From CBDBIG01 sp965205845 [NCBI: bacterium] (GTDB taxonomy: Bacteria > SAR324), in NCBI GenBank assembly GCA_965205845.1, contig CBDBIG010000004.1, positions 434,001 to 498,000 on the forward strand: a stretch of DNA of 64,000 bases, written 5' to 3'. The notes below the pieces were generated by a model that was given only the letters and a program-made list of their open reading frames with translations, had not been told where the DNA came from and made no database searches. Positions within the stretch are counted from its first letter, which is position 1; the number at the start of each line of letters is the position of its first letter. The translations under genes were made by a program, and so were the position numbers. This document shows, in pieces, positions 7,467 to 16,981 of this stretch.

Positions 7467-10400
7467 ATGAGCAACACCATTTTAGTGCTAGATGATAACC
7501 CTTTGGTACATAGTTTGGCAGCCGCCGCCCTTGCAGCCTCTGAGGTTACCCTCTTACACGAGTTTTCCCCCACTCGATTTATTGAGCAAGCCGTTACAAC
7601 AAAGCCAGAAATGATTCTACTCGGAAGTTTGGCACAGGACACTGAGTTCAAAATATGTAACAAACTGCTTGAAATTCTGCCCGATACTGTGATGCTGCTG
7701 ATGGTCGACTCCATGGGGAATGGCACATCTATGCAAGAGATAGAGAGTTTACCCGTTCATGGCGTTATTCAAAAGCCGTTTGAAAGCAGTGAACTCCAGC
7801 ACCATGTTATCCGCCATTTAAACATTGCAGAACTGACCCAGGGGGGCAGTGAGTTTGCCGTTACCCAACAGCAAGAAAGCGGCTTTAACCCATTAGAAAG
7901 CATTCGTCCCCTCGATGATGATGTGCCTACTTTGCTTAAAGGGCAGGTGGGACCCGTAGGGGTTGAGGTTCCTGTGGTGGGTGAGGCGGAGTTGGAGAAT
8001 GATTTAAACCTTGAAGAGGCCTTTGTACCCGTGGAAGAATCCCCGCTTGCAGCAGATATGCCCCTGGATGGCGCGGGCGCAGTCGAAACAGACACCCTCG
8101 AAGCAACAGCAGAGCCAGAATTGTTTGCAGCAGATATGCCCCTGGATGGCGCGGGCGCAGTCGAAACAGACACCCTCGAAGCAACAGCAGAGCCAGAATT
8201 GTTTGCAGCAGATATGCCCCTCGACGAAGCGGGCGCAGTCGAAACAGACACCCTCGAAGCAACAGCAGAGCCAGAATTGTTTGCAGCAGATATGCCCCTC
8301 GACGAAGCGGGCGCAGTCGAAACAGACACCCTCGAAGCAACAGCAGAGCCAGAATTGTTTGCAGCAGATATGCCCCTCGACGAAGCGGGCGCAGTCGAAA
8401 CAGACACCCTCGAAGCAACAGCAGAGCCAGAATTGTTTGAGGAGAGTTTTGAGTCCTTTGCACAAGAAGACCTTGAGCCATCCCCTTCCGTTTTTCCTGA
8501 AGGTGAAGCACCGGTGGATACACTCCTTGCAGACAATTTAACGCAGCGTGCAGATGACATCGAAAAAAGCCCGGAAGGTGCCGCTTTAGAGGCCCAAACC
8601 ATACTGGATACGCCCATACCCGTTGATTCGGTCGACAATCCTACCAGCATTGATGAAGAAGTTACCTCATGGGATAATACCGACACAGAGCCTGTAGAGA
8701 TTGATGTAACCCAATTTGGCGGCGAAATCGATGAAGGGGGCGAAGGGGGAAGGTTCCACACCGCTGGCCCCGCCTTTGAACAAGAAGAAGTGAGCATGGC
8801 AGCCTTGGATGGCGCAAAAGATGAGAGCAATGCGCACGCGTTACCAGCAACGGAAGGTTTTGTGTCTGATATGCAATCTTTGGAAGATTTGGTAGAAACG
8901 GATATTGCAAGTGTGCCAATGGAGGAAATCGAAAAAATTGAGAACGCAATAAACAAAAAAGAAACCGCATACGATGAGCATTTTATCATGGCATCTGGCG
9001 AAATACCCGATTTTGGGACGGAGGAAAATGTTGTCTCGGATGTTTTTGATCACCATGACCTGAATTTAACCGATATCGAAAAAAGCACATCACTTGTAGA
9101 TGAGGCGAAGGAGGTGAGTGTTGAAGTGGGTGATCCCCTTGTTGACAGCAGTGTGTTTGTTGAAAACGAAGGCGTTGCAACCCCTGGAATCCAAGGGCAA
9201 GATGCTGCATCAAAAAGCGAGAATGTTTCAAGGGTTCCAAAAACATCACCCCAAACACAAAGCAACCTTGCAAAGACTTCAAACACACTGCCAACCGAAG
9301 ACAATGGCGTCAGGGCTGCCTTTGTTACGTCCGTCGCAGGTGCGCCCATCCCGACGACGCAAGATGTTGCTGTTGAACCTGGGGAAGACATCGATTTATC
9401 TCAATATGAAGGAGACCCAATGGAAGGCTTGGAAGCACTCCATTTGGATGAGATAAAGGCTGAAGACGAGGAGAGCGTCTTCCACTTTCATGATGAAGTC
9501 GAGACGGAAACGATGGCCATGGCCGACAAAGCGCAAAACCTTGATATCGATGCGATTGATCTTGAAAGCGGGCCAGGTCTGACCGAAAGTGAAAATGCTT
9601 CCGACACAGCATGGCTCGATAGCCAAACGAATAGCCACGTGTTACCCTTGACCCAGGAGGGTTTTGTGCCCGAAACAGATTCCAAGCCCACACAAGATTC
9701 GGATTCTTCCCTGCCAGAGGATATTTCCGATTTGTCCAGTGAGTTGGTACTTGATCCTTTAGAGGACCTTGGAGATGACACGCAAAGTCGTGTTGCGGGA
9801 TCGCCAGGGGGTGTAGTAAACACGCCAAAAAGCCCCAGCAGCTTTGATGAGGATCTGGAGCATTTGCGCATGGCAGTCTCCGGTGATGGAGAGCGCATCG
9901 AGGATGTTTTAGAATCTGAGGGGGTGACTTTGAGTGCCCCTCCGAGGTTGGCTTTGGAAACGAAAGAATCGACGCAGTTTGACGAAGATTTGGCGGAAAG
10001 TGCCAAAATACCCGTGCTTAATCCTGTAAACATGAATGATGAGGTGGAGGTAGCAGGGAATGATGTGCCGGGCTTAGGTCTGGAAAATGCGAGCGCAGAT
10101 ATGGACGATAAAGCGGATGGAACAGAACGAGGGGTACCCGATTTGGAATTGCCTGCTGCAGAGGTTGAAGACCCCCTTATTGCGCGTGCCTACGGTGCAG
10201 AAACCATAGAAGGAGACGATGTGCCAGTGTTTCAACCCCAAAAAAAACCCGCATCACCTGATGCTCCCCTAAGCGAGAAAACCTCATCCGCTAAAGTGGC
10301 TGCAGTGGCTCCTGCGCTCAAAAAAGAGATTCCAGAAGGTTTGCTGCAAGGTGATGGAGGGATATCCGACCCTGATAGCAACAAAGCGTCAACCATTCTG

Positions 10401-10562
10401 GCTTTACAAAATGCAGGCTTAAGCCAAAGTACCATCGATTCAATTAAACCCAGCATTAGAACGGAGCTGGGACAGGTACTTGATGAGGTGGTTTCCTCCT
10501 CGGTACGCAGGGCAGTGCGTGAGGAAATGCCACGGTTACTGCAGCAAATAAAAAATGGCTAG
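7467..10562 (+). CDS. Degenerate receiver-domain protein with long acidic repeat region
   Basis: A 1031-residue protein. Residues 1-120 have a response-regulator fold (ILVLDDNPLVHSLAAAAL; closing VHGVIQKPFESSEL with the conserved Lys), but the phospho-acceptor Asp position reads PEMILLGSLAQ, so Asp is missing and phosphorylation is unlikely. Residues about 130-960 are strongly acidic and low-complexity, including five exact-length 26-residue repeats (8049-8438). The last 50 residues (TIDSIKPSIRTELGQVLDEV, then RRAVREEMPRLLQQI) resemble the short helical end found on several response-regulator proteins. Its stop overlaps the ParA start by 8 bp, so the two are co-translated. A scaffold or partner for ParA is a fair inference; function is unknown. 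Confidence 0.7.
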   Translation: MSNTILVLDDNPLVHSLAAAALAASEVTLLHEFSPTRFIEQAVTTKPEMILLGSLAQDTEFKICNKLLEILPDTVMLLMVDSMGNGTSMQEIESLPVHGVIQKPFESSELQHHVIRHLNIAELTQGGSEFAVTQQQESGFNPLESIRPLDDDVPTLLKGQVGPVGVEVPVVGEAELENDLNLEEAFVPVEESPLAADMPLDGAGAVETDTLEATAEPELFAADMPLDGAGAVETDTLEATAEPELFAADMPLDEAGAVETDTLEATAEPELFAADMPLDEAGAVETDTLEATAEPELFAADMPLDEAGAVETDTLEATAEPELFEESFESFAQEDLEPSPSVFPEGEAPVDTLLADNLTQRADDIEKSPEGAALEAQTILDTPIPVDSVDNPTSIDEEVTSWDNTDTEPVEIDVTQFGGEIDEGGEGGRFHTAGPAFEQEEVSMAALDGAKDESNAHALPATEGFVSDMQSLEDLVETDIASVPMEEIEKIENAINKKETAYDEHFIMASGEIPDFGTEENVVSDVFDHHDLNLTDIEKSTSLVDEAKEVSVEVGDPLVDSSVFVENEGVATPGIQGQDAASKSENVSRVPKTSPQTQSNLAKTSNTLPTEDNGVRAAFVTSVAGAPIPTTQDVAVEPGEDIDLSQYEGDPMEGLEALHLDEIKAEDEESVFHFHDEVETETMAMADKAQNLDIDAIDLESGPGLTESENASDTAWLDSQTNSHVLPLTQEGFVPETDSKPTQDSDSSLPEDISDLSSELVLDPLEDLGDDTQSRVAGSPGGVVNTPKSPSSFDEDLEHLRMAVSGDGERIEDVLESEGVTLSAPPRLALETKESTQFDEDLAESAKIPVLNPVNMNDEVEVAGNDVPGLGLENASADMDDKADGTERGVPDLELPAAEVEDPLIARAYGAETIEGDDVPVFQPQKKPASPDAPLSEKTSSAKVAAVAPALKKEIPEGLLQGDGGISDPDSNKASTILALQNAGLSQSTIDSIKPSIRTELGQVLDEVVSSSVRRAVREEMPRLLQQIKNG
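8049..8438 (+). repeat. Five in-frame 78-bp tandem repeats
   Basis: Units begin at 8049, 8127, 8205, 8283 and 8361 and each encodes a 26-residue unit starting AADMPLD and ending EPELF. Units 1-2 share GGATGGC and units 3-5 share GACGAAG at the same place, so duplication occurred in two steps. Because 78 is a multiple of 3, copy-number change keeps the frame. Confidence 0.95.
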
Positions 10563-11226
10563 TCTTCCGCCTGCCAGTGCTTCGAAACAATCCTCAAGGC
10601 ATGCCCTGCCTAATGCGATTCGTTGGTCTCAAGGAGAAGGTCCTGGGGTTGTGGCTTTTTTGCACCAAAAGGGCGGTGTGGGTAAGTCTATTTTGTCGAT
10701 TGCCACCAGCATCTTGCTTAGCCAAGGGGGGTGCAAGGTTGCCTTGCTTGATGCCGACCCCCAAGGTGCCAGCAGTACGTGGGGCACCTTGCATGGGCAA
10801 CGTTGGCAGGTCGAGGTAAGTGCGGTTGGCGCACCCATTGCTTCGCGCGCCTTAGCCCCCTTTAGCCAACATGATTGGGTGGTGATTGATAGCCCACCGG
10901 GACTCTCCGAGATGAGCGTGAGCATTTGCACCTGCGCACACCTTGTCATCACACCCCTAAGGGCTGCTTGGCCCGATGTTTGGGCCCTGTCATGGCTGGG
11001 GGCACTCCTTCAAAAACAGGCCCGTCAAGGCAGACCGTGCATTTGGCGCGCCATTTTTAACCAAGCCAGTGTTGCAGAAGGTTTGGAGTATACAACGGAA
11101 ATAGCGCGTGTGGGGGCGGATTTACACCCAAAAACCTTGCCATGGTGCGCCCAATGGCCCAAAGTGTTCAGTGGTGAGCCGCCACCATCACAAGCGCAAG
11201 AATTACTGGTACTTTTGGAACGCTAA
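10555..11226 (+). CDS. ParA/Soj-family ATPase
   Basis: A 223-residue protein with the deviant Walker A QKGGVGKSILSIATS (residues about 39-53), LLDADPQGASSTW after it, and WVVIDSPPGLSEMSVSICTC as the Walker B region. This is the core of ParA-type ATPases that form nucleotide-dependent gradients to position plasmids, chromosomes or protein clusters. No ParB gene follows, so it is more likely a positioning ATPase for a protein cargo, and the overlapping upstream gene is the obvious candidate. Its 3' end lies inside the first unit of the 85-bp array, and its stop TAA is repeated in each unit. Confidence 0.85.
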   Translation: MASLPPASASKQSSRHALPNAIRWSQGEGPGVVAFLHQKGGVGKSILSIATSILLSQGGCKVALLDADPQGASSTWGTLHGQRWQVEVSAVGAPIASRALAPFSQHDWVVIDSPPGLSEMSVSICTCAHLVITPLRAAWPDVWALSWLGALLQKQARQGRPCIWRAIFNQASVAEGLEYTTEIARVGADLHPKTLPWCAQWPKVFSGEPPPSQAQELLVLLER

Positions 11227-11800
11227 CCGAGGGCAACAGCGTGTTAGGTGACATGCAGCAAAGTGCGCTTGAACCCGCGCGCAACCCTAGTTGATGCTTT
11301 TGGAACGCTAACCGAGGGCGACAGCGTGTTAGGTGACGTGCAGCAAGGTGCGTTTAAATCCGCGCGCAACCCTAGTTGATGCTTTTGGAACGCTAACCGA
11401 GGGCGACAGCGTGTTAGGTGACGTGCAGCAAGGTGCGCTTAAACCCGCACGCAACCCTAGTTGATGCTTTTGGAACGCTAACCGAGGGCGACAGCGTGTT
11501 AGGTGACGTGCAGCAAGGTGCGTTTAAATCCGCGCGCAACCCTAGTTGATGCTTTTGGAACGCTAACCGAGGGCAACAGCGTGTTAGATGACGTGCAGCA
11601 AGGTGCGCTTGAACCCGCGCGCAACCCTAGTTGATGCTTTTGGACGCTAACCGAGGGCGACAGCGTGTTAGGTGACGTGCAGCAAGGTGCGCTTAAACCC
11701 GCGCGCAACCCTAGTTGATGCTTTTGGAACGCTAAAGGAGGGCAACAGCGTGTTAGGTGACATGCAGCAAGGTGCGCTTAAACCCGCGCGCAACCCTGGC
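11211..11800 (+). repeat. Seven tandem 85-bp repeats spanning the parA stop / recD2 start
   Basis: Units start near 11211, 11296, 11381, 11466, 11551, 11636 and 11720 (period 85, one unit 84). Each carries the end of parA (TTTTGGAACGCTAA), a GTG start and about 17 codons (VLGDVQQGALKPARNPS) that end in TGA, except the last, which runs into recD2. Units 1-6 have CCGAGGG before the GTG; the last has AAGGAGGG. Confidence 0.95.
11735..11752 (+). promoter_or_regulatory. Ribosome-binding site and GTG start chosen for recD2
   Basis: AAAGGAGG at 11735-11742 lies 7 bp before GTG 11750. The same place in the six preceding repeat units is CCGAGG, a weaker match. This decides the start of recD2 over the upstream in-frame start at 11672 and the ATG at 11762. 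Confidence 0.65.
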
Positions 11801-14059
11801 AAAGACGAAGAGCAAATCGAAGGCGTGCTCGAGCACGTTACCTACCACAACCCGCAAACGGGCTTTTCCGTAGCCAAGTTGGCCCTAAAACAAGATGGTG
11901 AAATTTGCACGATTAAAGGCATTCTAGGAGGCGTTGAATCGGGGGAACATTTGCAACTGTCGGGAACCTGGGAAGAGCATCCTGACTACGGAAGGCAGTT
12001 TTCTGCCCGCGCCTTTATGTTGGTAGCACCCGAAACCTTGGCGGGAATCGAACAATATCTGGCAGCCAAAATACCGGGTGTTGGCCGTGTGTTGGCCAAG
12101 CGCATTGTAAAGGCTTTTGGGAAAGAGGTGTTTGAGGTACTAGATAACTCCCCCGAACGCCTGCAAGAGGTCCCCAAACTGCCCAAGAAGGTGATTGAAG
12201 CCATTGAAGAACAATGGCACGACCTCAAAGCCCAACGCGAGGTATTGGTGTTTATGCACACCATGGGCTTGAGTTCTGCCATTGCAGAGCGGGTGTATCG
12301 CAACTATGGTGCCATGAGCATGGAAGTGTTGCGCACCAACCCTTATCGCCTAGCCCTTGATGTGCAAGGGATTGGCTTTTATACCGCAGATGCCATTGCC
12401 ACGCGCCAAGGCTTAGACCTTAACGCACCCGCACGCATTGAAGCAGGCGTGTTGCATGCCTTGCATGCCTTGCAAATTAAAGGACACACAGCATCCTCCC
12501 CACACAATTTAGCGCAGGATGCAGCAACATTACTTCAAGCAACATATAGCCAAGCCGAGCAATCCCTCGAGATGCTCATTAAAAGTGGCATGTTACGCGT
12601 GCTAAAACCTCCCTCCCTTTCCACCACCCCGCAAGCACGCACACAGCCCCCTAACACAGAGCCTCATGCGCCACAAAACACTGCGCCAAATACGCCACCC
12701 ATCGCCGAGGTGCTGGTGCAAACCGTGCGCATGAACCGAGCGGAGGAGGGGATTGTTAAACGCTTGCAGGCCATTCAAAGTGCGGAACCACGCATCAAGG
12801 CCAATAAACCCGAGGCCGCCATTGCCTGGGGGGAAGAACAAGCAAATATTGTGTTAACCGACACCCAACGGCGGGCAGTAAAAGCAGCACTCTCCCACAA
12901 AGCATCGGTCCTAACGGGTGGTCCAGGCACGGGTAAAACCACCATTATTCGCTTTATGGTGCAACTTACCGCCGAAGGATCCTTTCAAATAGCCTTGGCA
13001 GCCCCTACGGGCAAGGCAGCCAAACGCCTTTCCGAGGCTTCTGGCCGGGCTGCTAGCACCATTCATCGCTTACTCGAAGCAGGCAAACAAGGGTTTGGGC
13101 GTAATAAAGAGCGCCGCTTAGAGGTCGATTTGGTGATTATTGATGAATGCTCGATGATGGATGTACTGCTCATGGAAGCCTTGTTAAATGCCATTCCCGA
13201 CCATGCACGCCTGGTGTTGGTGGGTGATGTCGACCAACTTCCCTCGATAGGCCCTGGAAGGGTTTTGGCCGACCTGATTGAATCGCAAATAACCCCCGTT
13301 GAACGCCTTGAAACCATTTTTAGGCAGTCTGAATTGAGTCGCATTGTGGCCAACGCCCATGCTATTCGTCTGGGCAAAACCCCCAATCTTGCCCTGTCTA
13401 TTCCTCACGAAAAAAGTGATTTTTATTTTGTGAACGAGGAGGATCCTGACGCGATTGCGCGCAAAATTTTGCTGATTGTTACCGAAAGGGTGAAGCATGC
13501 CTTTGGCTTTGACCCCATGCAAGATGTTCAAGTACTCACCCCCATGCATCGTGGCGTGGTGGGGGCGGCGCATCTCAACCGTATCTTGCAAGAAAGCCTT
13601 AACCCTGGGAACAGCGCAAAAAACGAGTTTAAGCAAAAGGAGGTGGTATTTCGCCAAGGGGATCGGGTGATGCAGGTGCGCAACCAGTATGAAAAGCAGG
13701 TATTCAACGGGGATGTCGGGGAAATTATCACCTGCCTTCCTCAAGAACACATTTTGCGGGTACGCTTTGATGAGCGTGAGGTTGAATACAACCGTAAAGA
13801 GTCGGAGGACCTTTCGTTGGCCTATGCCATTACGGTGCATAAGGCCCAGGGCAGCGAGTACCCTGCCGTGATTATCCCCCTTACCACCCAGCATGCCGTG
13901 ATGTTGCGCCGCAATTTGCTTTACACTGCCATTACCCGTGGGCGCAAGTTGGTGGTATTGGTGGGGACTAAACGCGCTTTAAACCTGGCCATTGCCAATG
14001 TGCGCCAGGAAGAACGCTGCACGGGTTTGCGTCAACGTTTGCAGGCCTTGCAGGCATGA
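11750..14059 (+). CDS. recD2: RecD2-family ATP-dependent DNA helicase
   Basis: About 769 residues. After an N-terminal OB-like region (EGVLEHVTYHNPQTGFSVAK) come helix-hairpin-helix-type segments (IPGVGRVLAKRIVKAFG), then SF1B helicase motifs: Walker A LTGGPGTGKTTIIRF near residue 390, DECSMMDVLLM (motif II), VGDVDQLPSIGPGRVLADLI (motif III), FRQSELSRIV (motif IV) and YAITVHKAQGSEYPAVIIPL with LYTAITRGRKLVVL (V-VI). RecD2 proteins work outside RecBCD in 5'-3' unwinding during repair. A proline/threonine-rich insert lies around residues 285-320 and makes the protein a little longer than usual. GTG 11750 is chosen because of its strong ribosome site; the first 17 codons belong to the 85-bp repeat and are not part of the conserved fold. 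Confidence 0.92.
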   Translation: MLGDMQQGALKPARNPGKDEEQIEGVLEHVTYHNPQTGFSVAKLALKQDGEICTIKGILGGVESGEHLQLSGTWEEHPDYGRQFSARAFMLVAPETLAGIEQYLAAKIPGVGRVLAKRIVKAFGKEVFEVLDNSPERLQEVPKLPKKVIEAIEEQWHDLKAQREVLVFMHTMGLSSAIAERVYRNYGAMSMEVLRTNPYRLALDVQGIGFYTADAIATRQGLDLNAPARIEAGVLHALHALQIKGHTASSPHNLAQDAATLLQATYSQAEQSLEMLIKSGMLRVLKPPSLSTTPQARTQPPNTEPHAPQNTAPNTPPIAEVLVQTVRMNRAEEGIVKRLQAIQSAEPRIKANKPEAAIAWGEEQANIVLTDTQRRAVKAALSHKASVLTGGPGTGKTTIIRFMVQLTAEGSFQIALAAPTGKAAKRLSEASGRAASTIHRLLEAGKQGFGRNKERRLEVDLVIIDECSMMDVLLMEALLNAIPDHARLVLVGDVDQLPSIGPGRVLADLIESQITPVERLETIFRQSELSRIVANAHAIRLGKTPNLALSIPHEKSDFYFVNEEDPDAIARKILLIVTERVKHAFGFDPMQDVQVLTPMHRGVVGAAHLNRILQESLNPGNSAKNEFKQKEVVFRQGDRVMQVRNQYEKQVFNGDVGEIITCLPQEHILRVRFDEREVEYNRKESEDLSLAYAITVHKAQGSEYPAVIIPLTTQHAVMLRRNLLYTAITRGRKLVVLVGTKRALNLAIANVRQEERCTGLRQRLQALQA

Positions 14060-14204
14060 TGTTGCTCCGGGCAAGATTGGAATGGGGTGAGGGTAACTCG
14101 AGCAAGATGCAAAATAGGCGGCATAAGCCCCCCATCTACCCTGGTTTCCATTTTTTGAAAAACCCGAAAACCCCTGTATAACCTTATGCTGCAGTGCTGA
14201 CAGG

Positions 14205-15464
14205 ATGATGACGCCTTTTCAACCAACACCCAATCCATGGCTGTTGAAGCTTGTGCAAGCAGCCAATAAACCCCAGCGCCTTGTGCTTGGGTTGATGTCA
14301 GGCACTTCCCTCGACGGTTTGGATTTAGCACTGTGTACGATTGAAGGTGCAGGGCAGCAAACCAAGCTTCGCCTGTTGTATGGGCACACCCAGCCTTATC
14401 CTAGTGCGGTGAGGCAGCGCATTGAATCCCTGGCATTTCGTCCACGCGTGTCGTTGCGTAAACTCACCGTATTGCACGCGTGGTTGGCACGGATACATGC
14501 CGATATTGTGCTTGAATGCCTGGGGCAGTGGGGTTTTTCCCCTACCGATATCGACTGCTTGGCTTCTCATGGGCAAACGCTATACCATGCCCCGCTTTCT
14601 TGGGGAAAAAACAACACCCAAAGTGCCAGCTTGCAAGGGGTGGATGGGGACCACCTTGCCCATTATACAGGCATGCTTACCCTGGCCGACTTTAGGCAAC
14701 AACCCCTGGCTGCGGGAGGTCAAGGCGCACCTTTGGCCCCTTATGCCGAGTCTTTGTTGTATCAAGGCGAGGTGGCGCGTATTTTGCTCAATTTAGGGGG
14801 TGTTGCCAATTATACCTGGCTCTCATCGCGTTTTCACCCTATGCCATTGCGCTGTGCGGATAGCGGTCCTGCCAATGCGTTGCTTGACCGCGCGGTCAAG
14901 CGGTTGTTTCCCCAACATCCCAAAGGTTACGACGAAGGTGGGCGATTGGCTCTTGGGGGAAAGGTACACCCTACCTGGCTACAAAGCATGCTGAAACATC
15001 CTTATTTTAACCAGCAAGGGAGCAAAAGTACGGGGCCTGAGGTATTTGGGGATGCGTTTTTACAAAAAAGCCTTGATCAAGCCGAGGTATTCGGTTTAAC
15101 GGGGGAAGATATCATGGCAAGCCTGACCGCACTAAGTGCCAAAAGCGTTGCCCACGCTTTGCTGCAACACCAAGTGGTGCAAAAGGGTACTGAAATATAC
15201 GCCAGTGGGGGGGGAGCGTACAACCCTGCCTTAATGGGTGCACTGCAGGTAGAACTGCCCCAACTGGTATGGTGCAAGGCAAGCCAATTGGGGATTTCAA
15301 TTGGGTTTAAAGAGGCCATGTTGTTTGCAGTACTCGCTCATGAAACCTTGTGGGGGGCGGGTTTTGAAATATCGGCAGTGCATTCAACGGCCACCCAAGA
15401 CAAAACCGCGAAAAACGCAAGCACCCCCCGCAAACTATGGATGGGCAAATTATGCTTTCCTTAA
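14205..15464 (+). CDS. anmK: Anhydro-N-acetylmuramic acid kinase
   Basis: A 419-residue ASKHA-fold kinase. GLMSGTSLDGLDLALCTIEG (residues about 27-46) is the family signature; SHGQTLYHAP, LADFRQQPLAAGGQGAPLAP and LLNLGGVANYTWL follow in the usual order, then ADSGPANALLDRAVKRLFP and YASGGGAYNPALM. AnmK phosphorylates and hydrolyses 1,6-anhydroMurNAc from cell-wall turnover to MurNAc-6-phosphate in the cytoplasm. The C-terminal 40 residues are Thr/Lys-rich and unlike the family. It follows recD2 by 145 bp; no terminator is seen between them. Confidence 0.92.
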   Translation: MMTPFQPTPNPWLLKLVQAANKPQRLVLGLMSGTSLDGLDLALCTIEGAGQQTKLRLLYGHTQPYPSAVRQRIESLAFRPRVSLRKLTVLHAWLARIHADIVLECLGQWGFSPTDIDCLASHGQTLYHAPLSWGKNNTQSASLQGVDGDHLAHYTGMLTLADFRQQPLAAGGQGAPLAPYAESLLYQGEVARILLNLGGVANYTWLSSRFHPMPLRCADSGPANALLDRAVKRLFPQHPKGYDEGGRLALGGKVHPTWLQSMLKHPYFNQQGSKSTGPEVFGDAFLQKSLDQAEVFGLTGEDIMASLTALSAKSVAHALLQHQVVQKGTEIYASGGGAYNPALMGALQVELPQLVWCKASQLGISIGFKEAMLFAVLAHETLWGAGFEISAVHSTATQDKTAKNASTPRKLWMGKLCFP

Positions 15465-15566
15465 AAAAACCCCTGCTAGACCATACAAATTACGCTTTGG
15501 TTTATGCGCGTTTGCACTTACCCCCCCTTAAAGCTTATTCAGGCACGCCAGGGAACTCTAAAAAGG

Positions 15567-15720
15567 GGGTGTAGCGGGACACTTGCTTTTACACTTTGGG
15601 CCACATGCTTTTACACTGGTCATTCTGGGGTCTCTTTGTTTCGGCATGTTTTTTGCGTAAAATATTCAATGACCCACGGCGATGAAAGGGGCTTGCGGGT
15701 GTAAAGGGACACATGTTTTT
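15567..15720 (-). repeat. Right-end repeat of the Mu-like prophage
   Basis: Contains GGGACACTTGCTTTTACACT, CCACATGCTTTTACACTGGT and, near 15698, GTGTAAAGGGACACATG: three spaced copies of a CACxTGxTTTTACACT-like unit. The reverse complement also encodes the end of a Mom-like protein (RKKHAETKRPQNDQCKSMW), as at 4040-4100. Between 15465 and 15567 nothing else is evident. Confidence 0.6.
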
Positions 15721-16548
15721 TTCCTTATCCTTGCGATGTTGTGAGTATGGCGAGGCCACTTTTACGGTTTTCATGGCCTCAGGTGCTAAGTTTGTGTATA
15801 GCAATTCGCGTACCTGTTTTTTCCCGACAACAGCATGCAAGCCTAGGGTGTAGTGCGTTTTAATCTGGTAGCGGTCGAACCGCGCAAAATACGCGCGCAT
15901 TTTGGGTGTGTCGTTGATGCTCAGGAGAAACTTGCCTTGCCCTTTAACCGTTGCGAGACTTTCAAAGTCTCGCTCAACAAAAAACCTTGCCATCGTCGTT
16001 TTCGTGCCCGTGGTGGGGTGGGTCGAGGTAGAAGGGGGTGTTTTTTGAATCGTAGCGGGTGAGCACATCTTGGCCAAGGTTTGCACTCAAGATGCACCCT
16101 TTGCAGGGCCGCGTGGGCTTGCTTAAAGGATTTTTAAGGGTTGCAGGGTGATTGTTGGCTGTTTTTTTGAGTAGCCAAACTGTCTAGTTTCGCTGTCAAA
16201 AGACATTTTGTGCAGGCAATAAAAGCGTTGGGCACGCTGGATGTCGGTCAAAGTTTGGGGGTCTTGTTTTTGGAGGTTTTCAAATACCTCCCGCGCGTAG
16301 ACCCCCCATTCCAAGCCCTGCAAAAACGCCTCCTTGTGGTATTTAAGCACGCGAAATAGGTTCACCAATTCGCCGTCGATATCGTTTAGCACTTCAGAAA
16401 TAGTGCGCTCGCGATTGCGCGCAAAAAAGACGTGGGCTGCGCCCATAAAGGGCTCGCAATAGCATGTGTGTGGCACGGCATCAATGATACCCGCCAGCCT
16501 TTTTGCAAGCAGACGCTTGCCACCTTTCCGACTAAAAAAACTTTTCAT
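15700..16548 (-). pseudogene. Phage D12-class DNA adenine methyltransferase, frameshifted
   Basis: The 5' part (16548-16123) is intact: KGGKRLLAKRLAGIIDAVPH, the SAM motif YCEPFMGAAHVFF and EVLNDIDGELVNLFRVLKYH, typical of phage Dam enzymes. The frame is lost near 16130. The middle and 3' parts survive in other frames: FYLDPPHHGHEND (motif DPPY changed to DPPH), then DFESLATVKGQGKFLLSIND and HYTLGLHAVVGKKQVRELLY. At least two frame changes and the altered DPPY make it inactive. It sits at the right end, where Mu-like phages carry modification genes. Confidence 0.8.
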
Positions 16549-16560
16549 GATTTACTTCCT

Positions 16561-16968
16561 TTAAGCATCCCCGCCTTGTTCTTGCCCCTGTTCTTGCCCC
16601 TGTTCTTGGCGGCTTTGTTGCTCGGCTTGGCTTGTCCCTTGCTCGGCTTGGCTTGCCCCTTGCTCGGCTTGGCTTGTCCCTTGTTCGGCCTGTCTTGCTG
16701 CCTGTGCCGCGTCTTCCCTTGCTTTTTGCTTGGCAAGCAGTGTCGGCAGGGCTGCGATAATGGCATCGCCTTGGGCCCAAACCAGTGGCCCGCCAGCGGT
16801 TTGCCCGTGCTTGGTGTGGGATGCGTGGCGCACGCCTCGATGATAGGAACGGGCACTGTCGGGATGCGCAGGGGCTGGGGCTCGCTGGCCGTAGTCTTGG
16901 GCAAAGTCGGCTAAACTGGCCGTGTATTCGCCCAGGGTAATCGTGCTTTGGGTAATGATGAGTTCCAT
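16561..16968 (-). CDS. Small phage protein with QAEQG(T/A)S repeats
   Basis: 135 residues, no family recognised. Residues 1-90 contain YTASLADFAQDYG and GPLVWAQGDAIIAALPTLLA; the rest is a Gln/Glu/Ala-rich tail built from four 21-bp units (about 16618-16700) and then QEQG repeats. It lies 12 bp before dam and just after the tail-fibre remnant, a place where phages often keep fibre-assembly or host-range genes. The tail is likely a disordered or coiled-coil stretch. Confidence 0.5.
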   Translation of the reverse strand: MELIITQSTITLGEYTASLADFAQDYGQRAPAPAHPDSARSYHRGVRHASHTKHGQTAGGPLVWAQGDAIIAALPTLLAKQKAREDAAQAARQAEQGTSQAEQGASQAEQGTSQAEQQSRQEQGQEQGQEQGGDA

Positions 16969-16981
16969 AAAAAAACCTTTA

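Noticed and set aside
7769-8989. 406-residue - strand frame opposite the acidic repeat protein
   Set aside because: It is a shadow of a highly biased acidic gene; the + strand has the receiver domain and coupling to ParA.
13184-13894. 236-residue - strand frame inside recD2
   Set aside because: All recD2 helicase motifs are on the + strand; this frame shows no domain.
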